A stretch of DNA of 45,984 bases, from positions 1 to 45,984 of the forward strand of contig JACPUV010000015.1 of NCBI GenBank assembly GCA_016192105.1, in the 5' to 3' direction. Each line of letters starts with the position of its first letter. Position 1 is the first letter of the stretch. This DNA comes from Sphingobacteriales bacterium. GTDB lineage: Bacteria > Bacteroidota > Bacteroidia > Chitinophagales > Chitinophagaceae. Of the stretch, positions 1 to 8,700 are shown piece after piece. The notes below the pieces were generated by a model. It did not search any database, was not told the DNA's origin, and saw only the letters and a list, made by a program, of their open reading frames with translations. The translations under genes and the position numbers were made by a program.

Positions 1-312
1 AGGGAGCACAATACTTTTAACACATAGGCACATAGGGACATAGAATACATATAGGGGACACAATACTTTTAACACATAGGCACATAGGGACATAGGATAC
101 ATATAGGGAGCACAATACTTTTAACACATAGGCACATAGGGGCATAGGATACATATAGGGAGCACAATACTTTTAACACATAGGCACATAGGGATATAGG
201 ATACATATAGGGAGCACAATACTTTTAACACATAGGCACATAGGGACATAGGATACATATAGGGAACACAATACTTTTAACACATAGGCACAAAGGGGCA
301 TAGAGTACATGT
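1..312. repeat. Tandem array of six 52-bp repeats
   Basis: Six head-to-tail copies of a 52-bp unit start at 1, 53, 105, 157, 209 and 261, and a decayed seventh begins at 313. Copies differ from each other at only a few positions, with the sixth the most diverged. Each unit starts AGGGAGCACAATAC and contains the nested word CACATAGG-CACATAGGG-ACATAG, so the unit itself looks built from an 8-9 bp word. There are no unique spacers, so it is not a CRISPR. The array probably continues to the left of the window. It lies beyond the 3' end of aspS; no reading frame of interest crosses it, and I see no gene in 313-471 either. Confidence 0.95.
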
Positions 313-471
313 AAAGAAACACAATGTTTATGTGTAAGCGAAGGCTTCTGTGTTATATTCATTAAATATCTCCGCTTTTATAAGGAGGAGAGAAAGCATC
401 CGGCACTTTCAGAAAATAGCTTAACCTATGTGTTCAATACTTCCGCGTAGCAGAAAGCAGCCACACCGGAT

Positions 472-2298
472 TTATTTCAGGTTAAGCCTGATCTGCAGTT
501 CATCGAATTGCTTTTCATCAATAGTGGCGGGTGCATCCAGCATTACATCACGGCCTGAATTGTTTTTCGGGAAGGCGATGAAGTCGCGGATGCTTTCGCT
601 TCCACCAAGGATGGAGCAAAGACGGTCGAAGCCAAAAGCAATACCACCATGCGGCGGCGCTCCGTATTCAAAAGCACCCAGCAGGAAGCCGAATTTATGT
701 TGTTGTTCTTCTTTATCCATACCCAGGGCTGCAAACATTTTCTCCTGCAGTTCCCGCTGGAAGATCCGGATGGAACCACCGCCGATTTCATTTCCATTCA
801 GCACCATATCGTAAGCGTTGGCTTTGATATTTGCATAAGGGTGATTGAGGTATTCCGCGGCATTTTCAATCACCGGATTATTATTGATCATCGTTTCGAT
901 CTGCGAGGGCTTGGGAGAAGTGAACGGATGGTGACGGGCTACCCAGCGGTTGCCTTCCTCATCGTATTCAAACAGCGGGAAATCGAGTACCCAGAGCAGG
1001 CGGAACTCGTCGTCTTTGCGTAATCCAAGACGTTTACCCATTTCAAGACGGAGCTCACTCACGGCTTTACGGGTCCTTTCTTCCGCACCGGCAAGGATCA
1101 GCACCAGATCGCCGGCTACTGCACCGGCAGCATCTGCAATGGCTTTGAGTCTTTCTTCACTATAAAATTTGTCGGCACTGCTCTTATACGTACCATCGGT
1201 ATTACACTTGATAAAGACCAGTCCTTTCATACCGATTTGCGGACGCTTCACCCATTCTGTCAGTTCATCCGTCTGCTTGCGGCTGTATTCGCTGCAACCG
1301 GGTACCGCAATCGCAATCACCGTTTCGGCTTCGTCAAATACTTTGAAGCCGGCGCCATTAATCAAACCGGATTGCGCTTCCTTGCTGGTATATACTGATC
1401 CCGGTTTTTTCAGGTTCAGCAGTTTCATGCCAAAGCGGATATCGGGTTTATCATTACCATAGTTCCACATGGCATCTTCCCAGGTCATTCGTTCTACCGC
1501 TTCTGTATAGTCGATCTTCTTTACTTCTTTGAAAACAGACTTAACCAGGCCTTCAAACATGTTCAGGATATCTTCCTGCTCCACGAAAGCCATTTCACAG
1601 TCGATCTGTGTGAATTCCGGCTGGCGGTCGGCCCGCAGGTCTTCATCGCGGAAACATTTTACGATCTGGTAATAGCGGTCATAGCCGCTCACCATCAGCA
1701 ATTGCTTAAATGTTTGCGGCGACTGCGGCAGGGCATAGAACTGGCCGGGATTCATCCGGGAAGGCACAACGAAATCGCGTGCCCCTTCCGGTGTGGATTT
1801 GATCAGGAAGGGGGTTTCAATATCCATGAAGCCCTGGTGGTGCAGGTAATTCCGTGCCGCCCGGTTCACTGCATATCGCAGTTCAAGATTTCGTTTTACT
1901 GCATTACGGCGAAGGTCGAGGTAACGGTATTTCATCCGCAGGTCATCCCCGCCATCCGTATCATCCTGGATGGTAAAGGGTGGTACGGCCGATTTGTTCA
2001 GTATTTTGAAAGAACTTACCAGGAGCTCGATATCGCCGGTGGGCATATTCGGGTTCTTATTGCTGCGTTCGTTCACGGTCCCGGTCGCCTGCAACACAAA
2101 CTCACGGCCCAGCGGGTTTTCTTCCAGCTCTTTATTCAATTCCTCACCAAACAATAATTGGGTGATGCCATAACGGTCCCGCAGGTCCACAAAAGTGATG
2201 GCCCCGAATTTCCGGATGGTTTGTACCCAGCCGGCCAGAGTTACGGAGTTGCTGCTGTTGGTTGCTCTTAATTCACCGCAGGTATGAGTTCTGTACAT
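472..2298 (-). CDS. aspS: Aspartyl-tRNA synthetase
   Basis: This class IIb aminoacyl-tRNA synthetase charges tRNA-Asp with aspartate in the cytoplasm. The 608-aa product matches the usual bacterial length. It has an N-terminal OB-fold anticodon-binding domain (about residues 1-105), the flipping-loop TPEGARDF (169-176), the [11 protein letters not shown] segment (192-202), class II motif 2 as [18 protein letters not shown] (216-233), a bacterial GAD-type insertion (about 290-410) and motif 3 as GIAFGFDRL near 557. The ATG at 2298 is the natural N-terminus because the OB fold starts at once. A -7 element TATCTTTG lies at 2386-2393, giving a leader of roughly 80 nt that contains a TTGACAGG word repeat. 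It is divergent from the MtfA-like gene. I could not tell from sequence alone whether it is the discriminating or non-discriminating form. Confidence 0.97.
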   Translation of the reverse strand: MYRTHTCGELRATNSSNSVTLAGWVQTIRKFGAITFVDLRDRYGITQLLFGEELNKELEENPLGREFVLQATGTVNERSNKNPNMPTGDIELLVSSFKILNKSAVPPFTIQDDTDGGDDLRMKYRYLDLRRNAVKRNLELRYAVNRAARNYLHHQGFMDIETPFLIKSTPEGARDFVVPSRMNPGQFYALPQSPQTFKQLLMVSGYDRYYQIVKCFRDEDLRADRQPEFTQIDCEMAFVEQEDILNMFEGLVKSVFKEVKKIDYTEAVERMTWEDAMWNYGNDKPDIRFGMKLLNLKKPGSVYTSKEAQSGLINGAGFKVFDEAETVIAIAVPGCSEYSRKQTDELTEWVKRPQIGMKGLVFIKCNTDGTYKSSADKFYSEERLKAIADAAGAVAGDLVLILAGAEERTRKAVSELRLEMGKRLGLRKDDEFRLLWVLDFPLFEYDEEGNRWVARHHPFTSPKPSQIETMINNNPVIENAAEYLNHPYANIKANAYDMVLNGNEIGGGSIRIFQRELQEKMFAALGMDKEEQQHKFGFLLGAFEYGAPPHGGIAFGFDRLCSILGGSESIRDFIAFPKNNSGRDVMLDAPATIDEKQFDELQIRLNLK

Positions 2299-2319
2299 GG
2301 TCTGTAAAGAGGTTGAAAA

Positions 2320-2339
2320 GTTGACAGGTTGACAAGGTG
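2320..2339. repeat. Dispersed 20-bp word repeat, copy 1
   Basis: The 20-bp sequence GTTGACAGGTTGACAAGGTG occurs here and again, identically, at 20964-20983. It contains an 8-bp tandem word (GGTTGACA twice). Both copies lie just upstream of the start codon of a minus-strand gene (aspS here, the half-aldehyde dehydrogenase there), so they fall in or near the 5' leader. Confidence 0.85.
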
Positions 2340-2385
2340 TTTTCGGTTGGAAAAATGCCCGGTCCCCGGGAATTTATCCGGGGTG

Positions 2386-2393
2386 CAAAGATA
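2386..2393 (-). promoter_or_regulatory. Promoter -7 element of aspS
   Basis: Read on the minus strand the sequence is TATCTTTG, an exact fit to the Bacteroidota housekeeping -7 consensus TAnnTTTG. No convincing TTTG -33 box lies 19-21 bp upstream. The predicted leader before the aspS ATG is about 80 nt. Confidence 0.6.
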
Positions 2394-2442
2394 ACGAATC
2401 GGAGCCGGAAGGGGTCGGTTTTACCGGGAAAAATGGATGCTG

Positions 2443-2450
2443 TATATTCG
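2443..2450 (+). promoter_or_regulatory. Putative -7 element of the MtfA-like gene
   Basis: TATATTCG resembles TAnnTTTG with one substitution. It overlaps the GTG at 2450 and lies 11 nt before the ATG at 2462. A transcript starting a few bases downstream would exclude the GTG, which supports the ATG as start. Confidence 0.4.
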
Positions 2451-2461
2451 TGAAATCCACC

Positions 2462-3439
2462 ATGCCACCGGGCGATACGATCATATACCTGTCCGATACT
2501 GCCGGGGTGCCGCCCGAAGTCAGCCATATCATCGACTCAATTACCTCGGTTTATGAGACGGGCCCGTATTCGTCCATGCCCTCAATGAACCGGCCACAGT
2601 ATATCTACCCCGAGTGGGTTCTTTTTTTGTTCATCCTGGCCGGATTATTTATCCTCTTTGTGATTTATGTGGGGTTACCCCATCTTCGAAAACAACGGGT
2701 CCTGAAGTATCCGGTTCTGGATGAACTTGGCGCCGATGCTGTCCGCTACCGGTATTGGCTCGGCCAGCACAATCCCTATTATGCCGCCCTGAGTGAGACA
2801 ATGAAGGAACGGTTCCTGGACCGGGTGGTGAAATTCATGCGGAGCAAGGAATTCAGGTATCATAAACTGGAAGTGGATGAAAAGGTACCTGTATTGCTCA
2901 GCGGGGCAGCCATTCAACTGACATTCGGACTTCGGAATTATATGCTCGATTATTTCCCCGTTATACATATCATCCGGCAGGAATACACACTGGATATCGA
3001 TAAGGAAACCTATTACGGGCATGTAAGCAAAAACGGGATCTATATATCATGGACACACTTTATGGAAGGGTTCAGCGATTATTCCGACTCCGTTAACGTG
3101 GGGCTGCATGAAATGGCTCACGCGGTTTCCTATGATATATTTCTGGGTGAAAAGGACCGTCATGATCGTGGTTTTATTGAACGCCTGAAGGGTTTCCGGG
3201 AGGAGGGAACTCCTGTTTTCCGTGCCCTTCGCAGGGGGGCCACACATCTCCTGGATGATTATGCGGCCACCAATTTTGATGAGTTCTGGGCGGTGAGTAT
3301 TGAAACCTTTTTTGAAAACCCGGCAGGTTTCCGCGATACCATGCCCGGGCTTTACCAGTGTATCTGCGATATCCTGAACCAGGACCCCACGCGGCCTGAT
3401 AAAATCATTGATAAACGACTTGCGGGGTTAACGGATTGA
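2462..3439 (+). CDS. MtfA-like (M90 family) zinc peptidase with an N-terminal membrane anchor
   Basis: The product is about 325 aa and resembles Mlc titration factor A, a zinc aminopeptidase family. There is one transmembrane helix at about residues 52-72, then a soluble domain with the zincin motif HEMAH (216-220) preceded by NVGL, and downstream the helix FDEFWAVSIETFFENP, which carries the acidic residues expected for the third zinc ligand. E. coli MtfA is soluble and binds the repressor Mlc; the membrane anchor here is typical of Bacteroidota versions, and no Mlc partner is nearby, so the substrate is unknown. A GTG at 2450 would add four residues, but it overlaps the probable -7 element, so I chose the ATG at 2462. 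The gene ends 5 bp before the converging membrane-protein gene. Confidence 0.85.
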   Translation: MPPGDTIIYLSDTAGVPPEVSHIIDSITSVYETGPYSSMPSMNRPQYIYPEWVLFLFILAGLFILFVIYVGLPHLRKQRVLKYPVLDELGADAVRYRYWLGQHNPYYAALSETMKERFLDRVVKFMRSKEFRYHKLEVDEKVPVLLSGAAIQLTFGLRNYMLDYFPVIHIIRQEYTLDIDKETYYGHVSKNGIYISWTHFMEGFSDYSDSVNVGLHEMAHAVSYDIFLGEKDRHDRGFIERLKGFREEGTPVFRALRRGATHLLDDYAATNFDEFWAVSIETFFENPAGFRDTMPGLYQCICDILNQDPTRPDKIIDKRLAGLTD

Positions 3440-3444
3440 TGCGT

Positions 3445-3855
3445 TTACATCGTGGTTGTTTTGTGCAGCCTGATTTCCCGGGGTCGTTGCACGGTATAGT
3501 AATAAAGCAGGATCAGGGCGCCGATCGCAAAGGGAATAAGCGCCATGTGTTTGCCGGTCAGATCACCATACACGACCAGGTTGTCAAAATGGAAGAACTC
3601 GCTGATCATCCAGTACCCGTTGGCGCAGATCCAGAAGGTAATGGCCAGGTTATGGGCCAGTTCTGATTTAAATTGCCGCGTCCGCCAGGCAATCATAATG
3701 GCGATGGTCAGTGTGGGAATAAACATGGCCAGCCCCAGCTCGCGCCAGATCATACACCAACTGATATCTTTTACCAGCCAGAAAACGATATGCATGTTTT
3801 CCATCCGCCGGTAACGGGCCGGGATGCTATAGACCTTCTCATTGAATTCATTCAT
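3445..3855 (-). CDS. Small integral membrane protein, function unknown
   Basis: The 136-aa product begins MNEFNEKVYSIPARYRRME and has three or four hydrophobic helices (about residues 22-36, 40-57, 69-87 and 104-121) with a basic tail. The same frame stays open upstream to 4134, but that stretch lies inside the FAD oxidoreductase gene and is an artefact of overlap, so I start at the ATG at 3855, which falls 23 bp after the oxidoreductase stop. It therefore probably forms an operon with that gene. It ends 5 bp from the oppositely oriented MtfA-like gene, so the two transcripts must overlap at their 3' ends. I recognise no family. Confidence 0.7.
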   Translation of the reverse strand: MNEFNEKVYSIPARYRRMENMHIVFWLVKDISWCMIWRELGLAMFIPTLTIAIMIAWRTRQFKSELAHNLAITFWICANGYWMISEFFHFDNLVVYGDLTGKHMALIPFAIGALILLYYYTVQRPREIRLHKTTTM

Positions 3856-3878
3856 CAGAAAAATTTGTAGGGAGGAAG

Positions 3879-4946
3879 TTAAGAAATGTTGCGGGAAAGA
3901 ATGCGGCTGAAACGCCGTACATCCGCATCCGGGTTGAGGGGCTCCCTGTACAACAGGTGACGCGCCAGTTCCCGGGCAAAATAAGGTGCGAGGGAGCAAC
4001 CCTTGGTTCCCATCCCATTTAATATACCTATAGAAGGGAGTACCGGGTGCAGTCCCACAAAAGGTCTTCGCTCCAGGGTGGCGGGACGGATACTCGCAAT
4101 ATGCCCCGTGATGGTATAGGGGATTTTCAGCCATTGTTGTAATAACAGTTCACTCTTTATTCTGAAATCCTCCGAAGGCTCCGCGTTTTTGAAGTCCCAT
4201 TCATAGGCAGATCCCAGCCACCACTGACCCGGGCTGGCCATGGGTACCAGCATCATTCCTTTTTTATAAATCCGGTCATGGGGTAATTCCGGTATATCTA
4301 TGAACAGCGCTTCTCCTTTATTGGGTGCGAAGGGCAGGAGTTGAAACCAGGGGTTCCTGCTGCAGAGGGCTCCATCGCAGAAAATGATCTTCCGGGCTTC
4401 CACATCTTTAAAAACAACCCGGTCACTGGTTAAGGTCAATTGACCCGGATCCAGTTTTTCTTCCCGCAATAAATGTTCTTCAACCAGTTTTTTTCTCCAG
4501 GCCGGTATGATATTTTCCAGGTGAGCGGTATAGACCGGTGTGATCTCGCCACAGCCGAATTCATAATTAAAATGGGGGAGGAACTGGTTGGGGGACTCCA
4601 TTTCCGATACATAGGCTCCGTTCTCTTCAACCCGTTTTACAAAACTTTCCCGCATCTGCGCACTGGGAAAAAAATCGATGATATTTTTTTGGGAAATGCC
4701 CTTTACCCCCAATTCCCGGCCCAATTGAGAATAAGCCTCCCAGGCAAAGGGCTGCAGGGTTTCAATCATCCAGGTACTGACATGCCGGCGGCCCGTTACG
4801 GGATTGATGATGCCCGCCGCAAGCCGGGATGGAGCATTGGGGTCATGATGATCAATAACTAAAAATGAAGCTCCTTCTTTTTGCAGGTAATAGGATAACC
4901 AGGTGCCTGAAATCCCCTGGCCAACAATGATATAATCCAGCTTCAT
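3879..4946 (-). CDS. NAD(P)/FAD-dependent oxidoreductase of the DadA/ThiO fold
   Basis: The 355-aa product starts with a Rossmann beta-alpha-beta FAD-binding unit: GQGISG at 9-14 and an acidic end of strand 2 at Asp32. It continues as a D-amino-acid-oxidase-type flavoprotein, with a second conserved glycine-rich segment near the C-terminus (GILNGMGTKGCSLAPYFA) that normally contacts the flavin. Members of this fold oxidise amines or D-amino acids; the substrate here cannot be read from the sequence. A -7 element TATTTTTG (4951-4958) is only 4 nt before the ATG, so the mRNA is probably leaderless. The next gene on the same strand starts 23 bp after the stop. Confidence 0.85.
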   Translation of the reverse strand: MKLDYIIVGQGISGTWLSYYLQKEGASFLVIDHHDPNAPSRLAAGIINPVTGRRHVSTWMIETLQPFAWEAYSQLGRELGVKGISQKNIIDFFPSAQMRESFVKRVEENGAYVSEMESPNQFLPHFNYEFGCGEITPVYTAHLENIIPAWRKKLVEEHLLREEKLDPGQLTLTSDRVVFKDVEARKIIFCDGALCSRNPWFQLLPFAPNKGEALFIDIPELPHDRIYKKGMMLVPMASPGQWWLGSAYEWDFKNAEPSEDFRIKSELLLQQWLKIPYTITGHIASIRPATLERRPFVGLHPVLPSIGILNGMGTKGCSLAPYFARELARHLLYREPLNPDADVRRFSRILSRNIS

Positions 4947-4950
4947 CGGA

Positions 4951-4958
4951 CAAAAATA
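4951..4958 (-). promoter_or_regulatory. -7 element of the FAD oxidoreductase gene, 4 nt from the ATG
   Basis: On the minus strand this reads TATTTTTG followed by TCCG and then the ATG at 4946. Because the -7 element normally ends 3-6 nt before the transcription start, transcription would begin at or next to the start codon. Confidence 0.55.
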
Positions 4959-5056
4959 AAAGAATTAGCTCATGCTTCGGCACCCCTTTGGTTATTCTTC
5001 CTGCACACTGAACCGGCGGACAGGCAGCGCCTGTACCCCCATCGCTCTTGCAGAAA

Positions 5057-5578
5057 TCATAGAAATTCCTCAATGGAGAAAGAGGAATTGTTCATGAGGG
5101 TTATCGTGTGAAATTCTTCTATGGGTTTCTTATGTAGAATTGAAAGCAGGACTTTTATCAGGTAACCATGGCTGACCAGGACGATGGTTTCGTCCCGGTG
5201 CTTCTCTTTTATTTCATACAGAAACCGGCCCAGTCGTGCTGCCATGGACGCTGCTGTTTCCAGGCCTTCGTAGTGATCGGCCTCCGAATAAGGAATGGGG
5301 TAGGGCCGCTCCTGTAAAACGCCGAGATGGCGTTCCATTAACCGTTCATCGGTGAGCAACCGGGTATGTGGATTGTACCGTTGTATGGCTTCGGCCGTTT
5401 GCAGGGCCCGGTTAAGCGGGCTGCTGTAAATGGTATTGAAAAAGTATTCCTGTAGCTGTCTTCCCAGCTGCTCATTTTCGGCTATACCTGTTTCAGAAAG
5501 GGTGCCATGGGTTTGTCCCTGGGCGATATGGGAATCGTTTTCGATGGTTACCCCGTGACGGACGATTAGTAGTTTCAA
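5057..5578 (-). CDS. Histidine phosphatase family protein (phosphoglycerate-mutase-like)
   Basis: The 173-aa product has the full catalytic set of the histidine phosphatase superfamily: the RHG motif at 7-9 (phospho-acceptor His8), Arg57 in SSPLNRALQTAEA, the acid Glu82 in LMERHLG and His137 in VSHG. It is close in size to cobalamin-phosphatase/GpmB-type proteins; the substrate is unknown. The coding sequence starts with TTG at 5578, which is required to include the KLLIVRHG strand; no in-frame ATG lies nearby. The preceding 140 bp hold an imperfect inverted repeat (5612-5688). Confidence 0.88.
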   Translation of the reverse strand: MKLLIVRHGVTIENDSHIAQGQTHGTLSETGIAENEQLGRQLQEYFFNTIYSSPLNRALQTAEAIQRYNPHTRLLTDERLMERHLGVLQERPYPIPYSEADHYEGLETAASMAARLGRFLYEIKEKHRDETIVLVSHGYLIKVLLSILHKKPIEEFHTITLMNNSSFSIEEFL

Positions 5579-5611
5579 GTGTAAAGAAAATTTAAAGGTT
5601 CCAGCGGATTA

Positions 5612-5688
5612 AAGGGTTCAACAGGTTGGCTTCGGATGTTAAAGCAGGTTCATTAACGTATTAAACCCTTTGAACCTGTTTAACCCTT
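5612..5688. repeat. Inverted repeat between the alpha-2-macroglobulin and phosphatase genes
   Basis: AAGGGTTCAACAGGTT (5612-5627) and AACCTGTTTAACCCTT (5673-5688) are complementary at 15 of 16 positions, with a 45-nt loop. The arms are made of the same AGGTT/AAGGGTT words seen in other gaps of this window. It lies 31 bp after the macroglobulin gene and could form its transcript end, but there is no clear T-tract. Confidence 0.6.
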
Positions 5689-5718
5689 CTGTCCTCTTGG
5701 TGCTATATGGTGATGTCA

Positions 5719-8700
5719 TTATTCAATATTGATCCTGACCCCCTCGCTATGCGCACTGAATTCCGGCGCATACATACACTGGATACTGGTTACTCCATTA
5801 CTGAAATTACCGGCATGGGTGGCGAATAATTCATACTCGAATACATAAGTTCCTTTCCGCAGGTAGCTGAAGAAGAAGTTGGTACTCGCATCCTTTGTAC
5901 TTTCATAATAACCCAGCCCGTCCTGCCACTTGTAACTGCTCAGTACATTTACCGGTTCCAGCGCAGCGGCCCGCATGTCTTTCATGTGCACATATTCCAT
6001 ATCCCGGTCCACCCGGAGTTCCACCCGTACCTTGATCTTATCACCCACTTTGATTATATCTCCTTCATTTACCGGGGTGATCACCGGCCCACGATCGCTA
6101 TTGGTCTGGACAAACAGTTTCTTCGACAATTTCAGTGGTGTTTCGGCCGTGGTGATTTTGTCGAGGTCTTCGAAGTATTGCCAATAGACGGAGCCCCAGG
6201 TTGTTGAGGGTTGCGGATTGGGAGTCGGGGGCTGAGAGACGGTTACTGAAATTTCGCCCTGGGATGCATTGATTTTTTGTGCTTCAATTGTTTTTTTGAA
6301 GTAGCCGGTGCCGGCTTCCGCGCCGGCATCTGTTGATTTAATGCTTGTATTGCCCAGTTTGATCTCAACGACAGGCTCAATGCTGAGCCAGTTGGTACCC
6401 TGAATTAATAAGGCATAACAGGCTTCGGCCGTGGCCTTGGTGGTTTTCCAGTTATTGGCCTGTTTGTTTTTCAGCAACCAGGTTTTCAGTTCGTCAGCAG
6501 TGCCGTTATCCTTTCCCGCTTCCTGGAAGGCTTCGATCAGCAGGGACTGGGTTTCTACCGGCATCTGGTACCAGAACCAGCCCCAGGACTGGTTTTTCCA
6601 GTAACGGCCCAGTTCTTCGATCAGTATGGAAGTTTCTTTCAGTGATTTCAGGATGGCGATGGGCGTTTTTGTATCACCGGTCCTGGAAAGGGTAAGTGCG
6701 ATCATACCCTGCATGTACTTGCTTTGTTTGAGCCAGTTGCCGGCCAGTTTACCCCGGTAGAAATGATAAGCCGTAAGCGATGTTTTCGCAACATCATAAT
6801 CCGGGAAAAAACTGCGCATATAGAGATACTGGATCTCTGTATATCCCGGTGAATACGTCTTCAGATTGACTTTGTTTTTGATTAGTCCGTCATAGTCTTC
6901 TTTTATTTTTCTATCGAGATAGGGGATGGCCAGCGTAAGAATGGATTTGAGATAGGCTTCCTGCCCCGGGGCAAAGGCGTTGAGCTTTTTCAGGTGTCCG
7001 ATACCGGTAACGATATACTGGGTTATGTACCGGTCATCGGGCCCGCCGGTAAACCAGACAAAACCGCCATTGGGGCTTTGCATTTTCTTCAGTTTGGCAA
7101 AGGAACTGTTCAGGGCCTCGCTCATCTTCACCATATCGAAGAGCAGGGCGATATTCTTTTTCTGTTGTGCTTCGGTCCCGGCCTCGAGTACCCAGGGGGT
7201 TTCTTCCAGCAATACTGCTTTCAGTTCGGGGTTCTTCTGCAGGTTGCTCATCAGGGCCGCTGTATCCGTTGTTTTCCATTGCTCAAATACCTGTTTGATC
7301 TTCGGGCTGGAATTTGAAATATAGGCGGCCAGTGAATTCGCATAATAGCGGTTCCAGGTTTGTTCGGCACATTCATACGGATATTCCATCAGGTAGGGCA
7401 GGGCCTGTACCGCATACCAGGCGGGGTTGGATGTATATTCCACAGTGAGCGCATGATGCTGCAGGGATTCGCTGCTGCCGCTGTTGCGAAGTTTCTCAAA
7501 ACTGAAATTCCGGCTGCCGCTGCCTTTCATATTCAGGGGCAGGCTTTCCGTTACGAGCATGCGGTTGGTGAGCACCGGCATACTGTTTTCTTCGCCATCG
7601 CTGTAGTTACCGGAGCGGGCCACGATCCGCCATACCAATGCTTTATTAAACAGGTAAGGCACATCAACCGGGAATTTCACTGCTTCACTTTGGCCGGCCC
7701 CAACCGTAAAGTACTGGGTGGGGAAGGCATTGCGGAACCATCCATCCACGGATTGGTTGGTAGTGGCATCAAACAATTCCAGCCGGGCCGTACCCGTCAG
7801 TTCTTTATCGGTAAGGTTGACGATCTTGGAACTGAATTCCATTTTATCTCCTTCCCGTAAGAAGCGGGGGGGATTGGGCTGTACCATCAGTTCTTTCTGT
7901 GTCACGATTTCTTTGGTACTGTACCCGAATGCCGCGTCTTTGGTATGAGCCAGGGCCATGAATTTCCATTTGGTCAGGGCTTCGGGCATTGTGAAGGAGA
8001 ATTCGATGGCGCCCGTAATGTCCGTGCGAAGTTCGGGGAAGAAGAAGGCCGTTTCGGAGAAGTTTTTGCGGATTTTAACATCACCGGAATGCGGCTGCTG
8101 TTTATTCTGAGCCGGAACCTCATTGTAATTGAAAACGACGGAATCAGTTGTTGCCCGGTTTTCCAGATTTTCTTCTAACACTCTCCCATCCATAGTAGCT
8201 GACGGGCGTATTGTAGCATAAGATAAAAAATAAGTACCCTCTAACTTCTTTTCTCCAAGCTTATAGTATTCGTGTGAAGCATGTGATGTGGCAAGTATTT
8301 CATCATAGGATTTGTTTACTGACTTATATTGCTGTTCCGGAAAATCCCGAATGACAGACTGGAGGTTATTGAAATTTGATGAGCCATCCCATGTCTTATA
8401 GTCATAATGAGTGGGCCATACTTCCGGCTTGCTCCATTTATGGCTCTCAAATTGATCCAGTGAAGCATCATACATACTACCCAGTATTTCTGCTGCTACT
8501 TTATCATTCCTATAGCCGTTGATCCGCAGCTTCCATTTTTCTTCAGCTCCGGGCAGGGTCTTATCACGATAAGAGGCATATTCAATTTTCAGCTCTTTAT
8601 TTGTCCAGGGTATATCAACCCTAAAATTAATTTGGTAAAAGCGGCTGTTCTTTACAAATATCCAGCCGGCACTATACCCGCCCCGGTCCGCTTCGGTTGC

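Noticed and set aside
1..312. CRISPR array
   Set aside because: Units are contiguous with no unique spacers, and no cas gene is near.
649..1023. Plus-strand gene inside aspS
   Set aside because: It is a shadow of the aspS reading frame with no domain.
3856..4134. N-terminal extension of the small membrane protein
   Set aside because: The extension overlaps the FAD oxidoreductase gene and its translation is Pro/Gly/Cys-rich without a domain; the ATG at 3855 begins a natural membrane protein.
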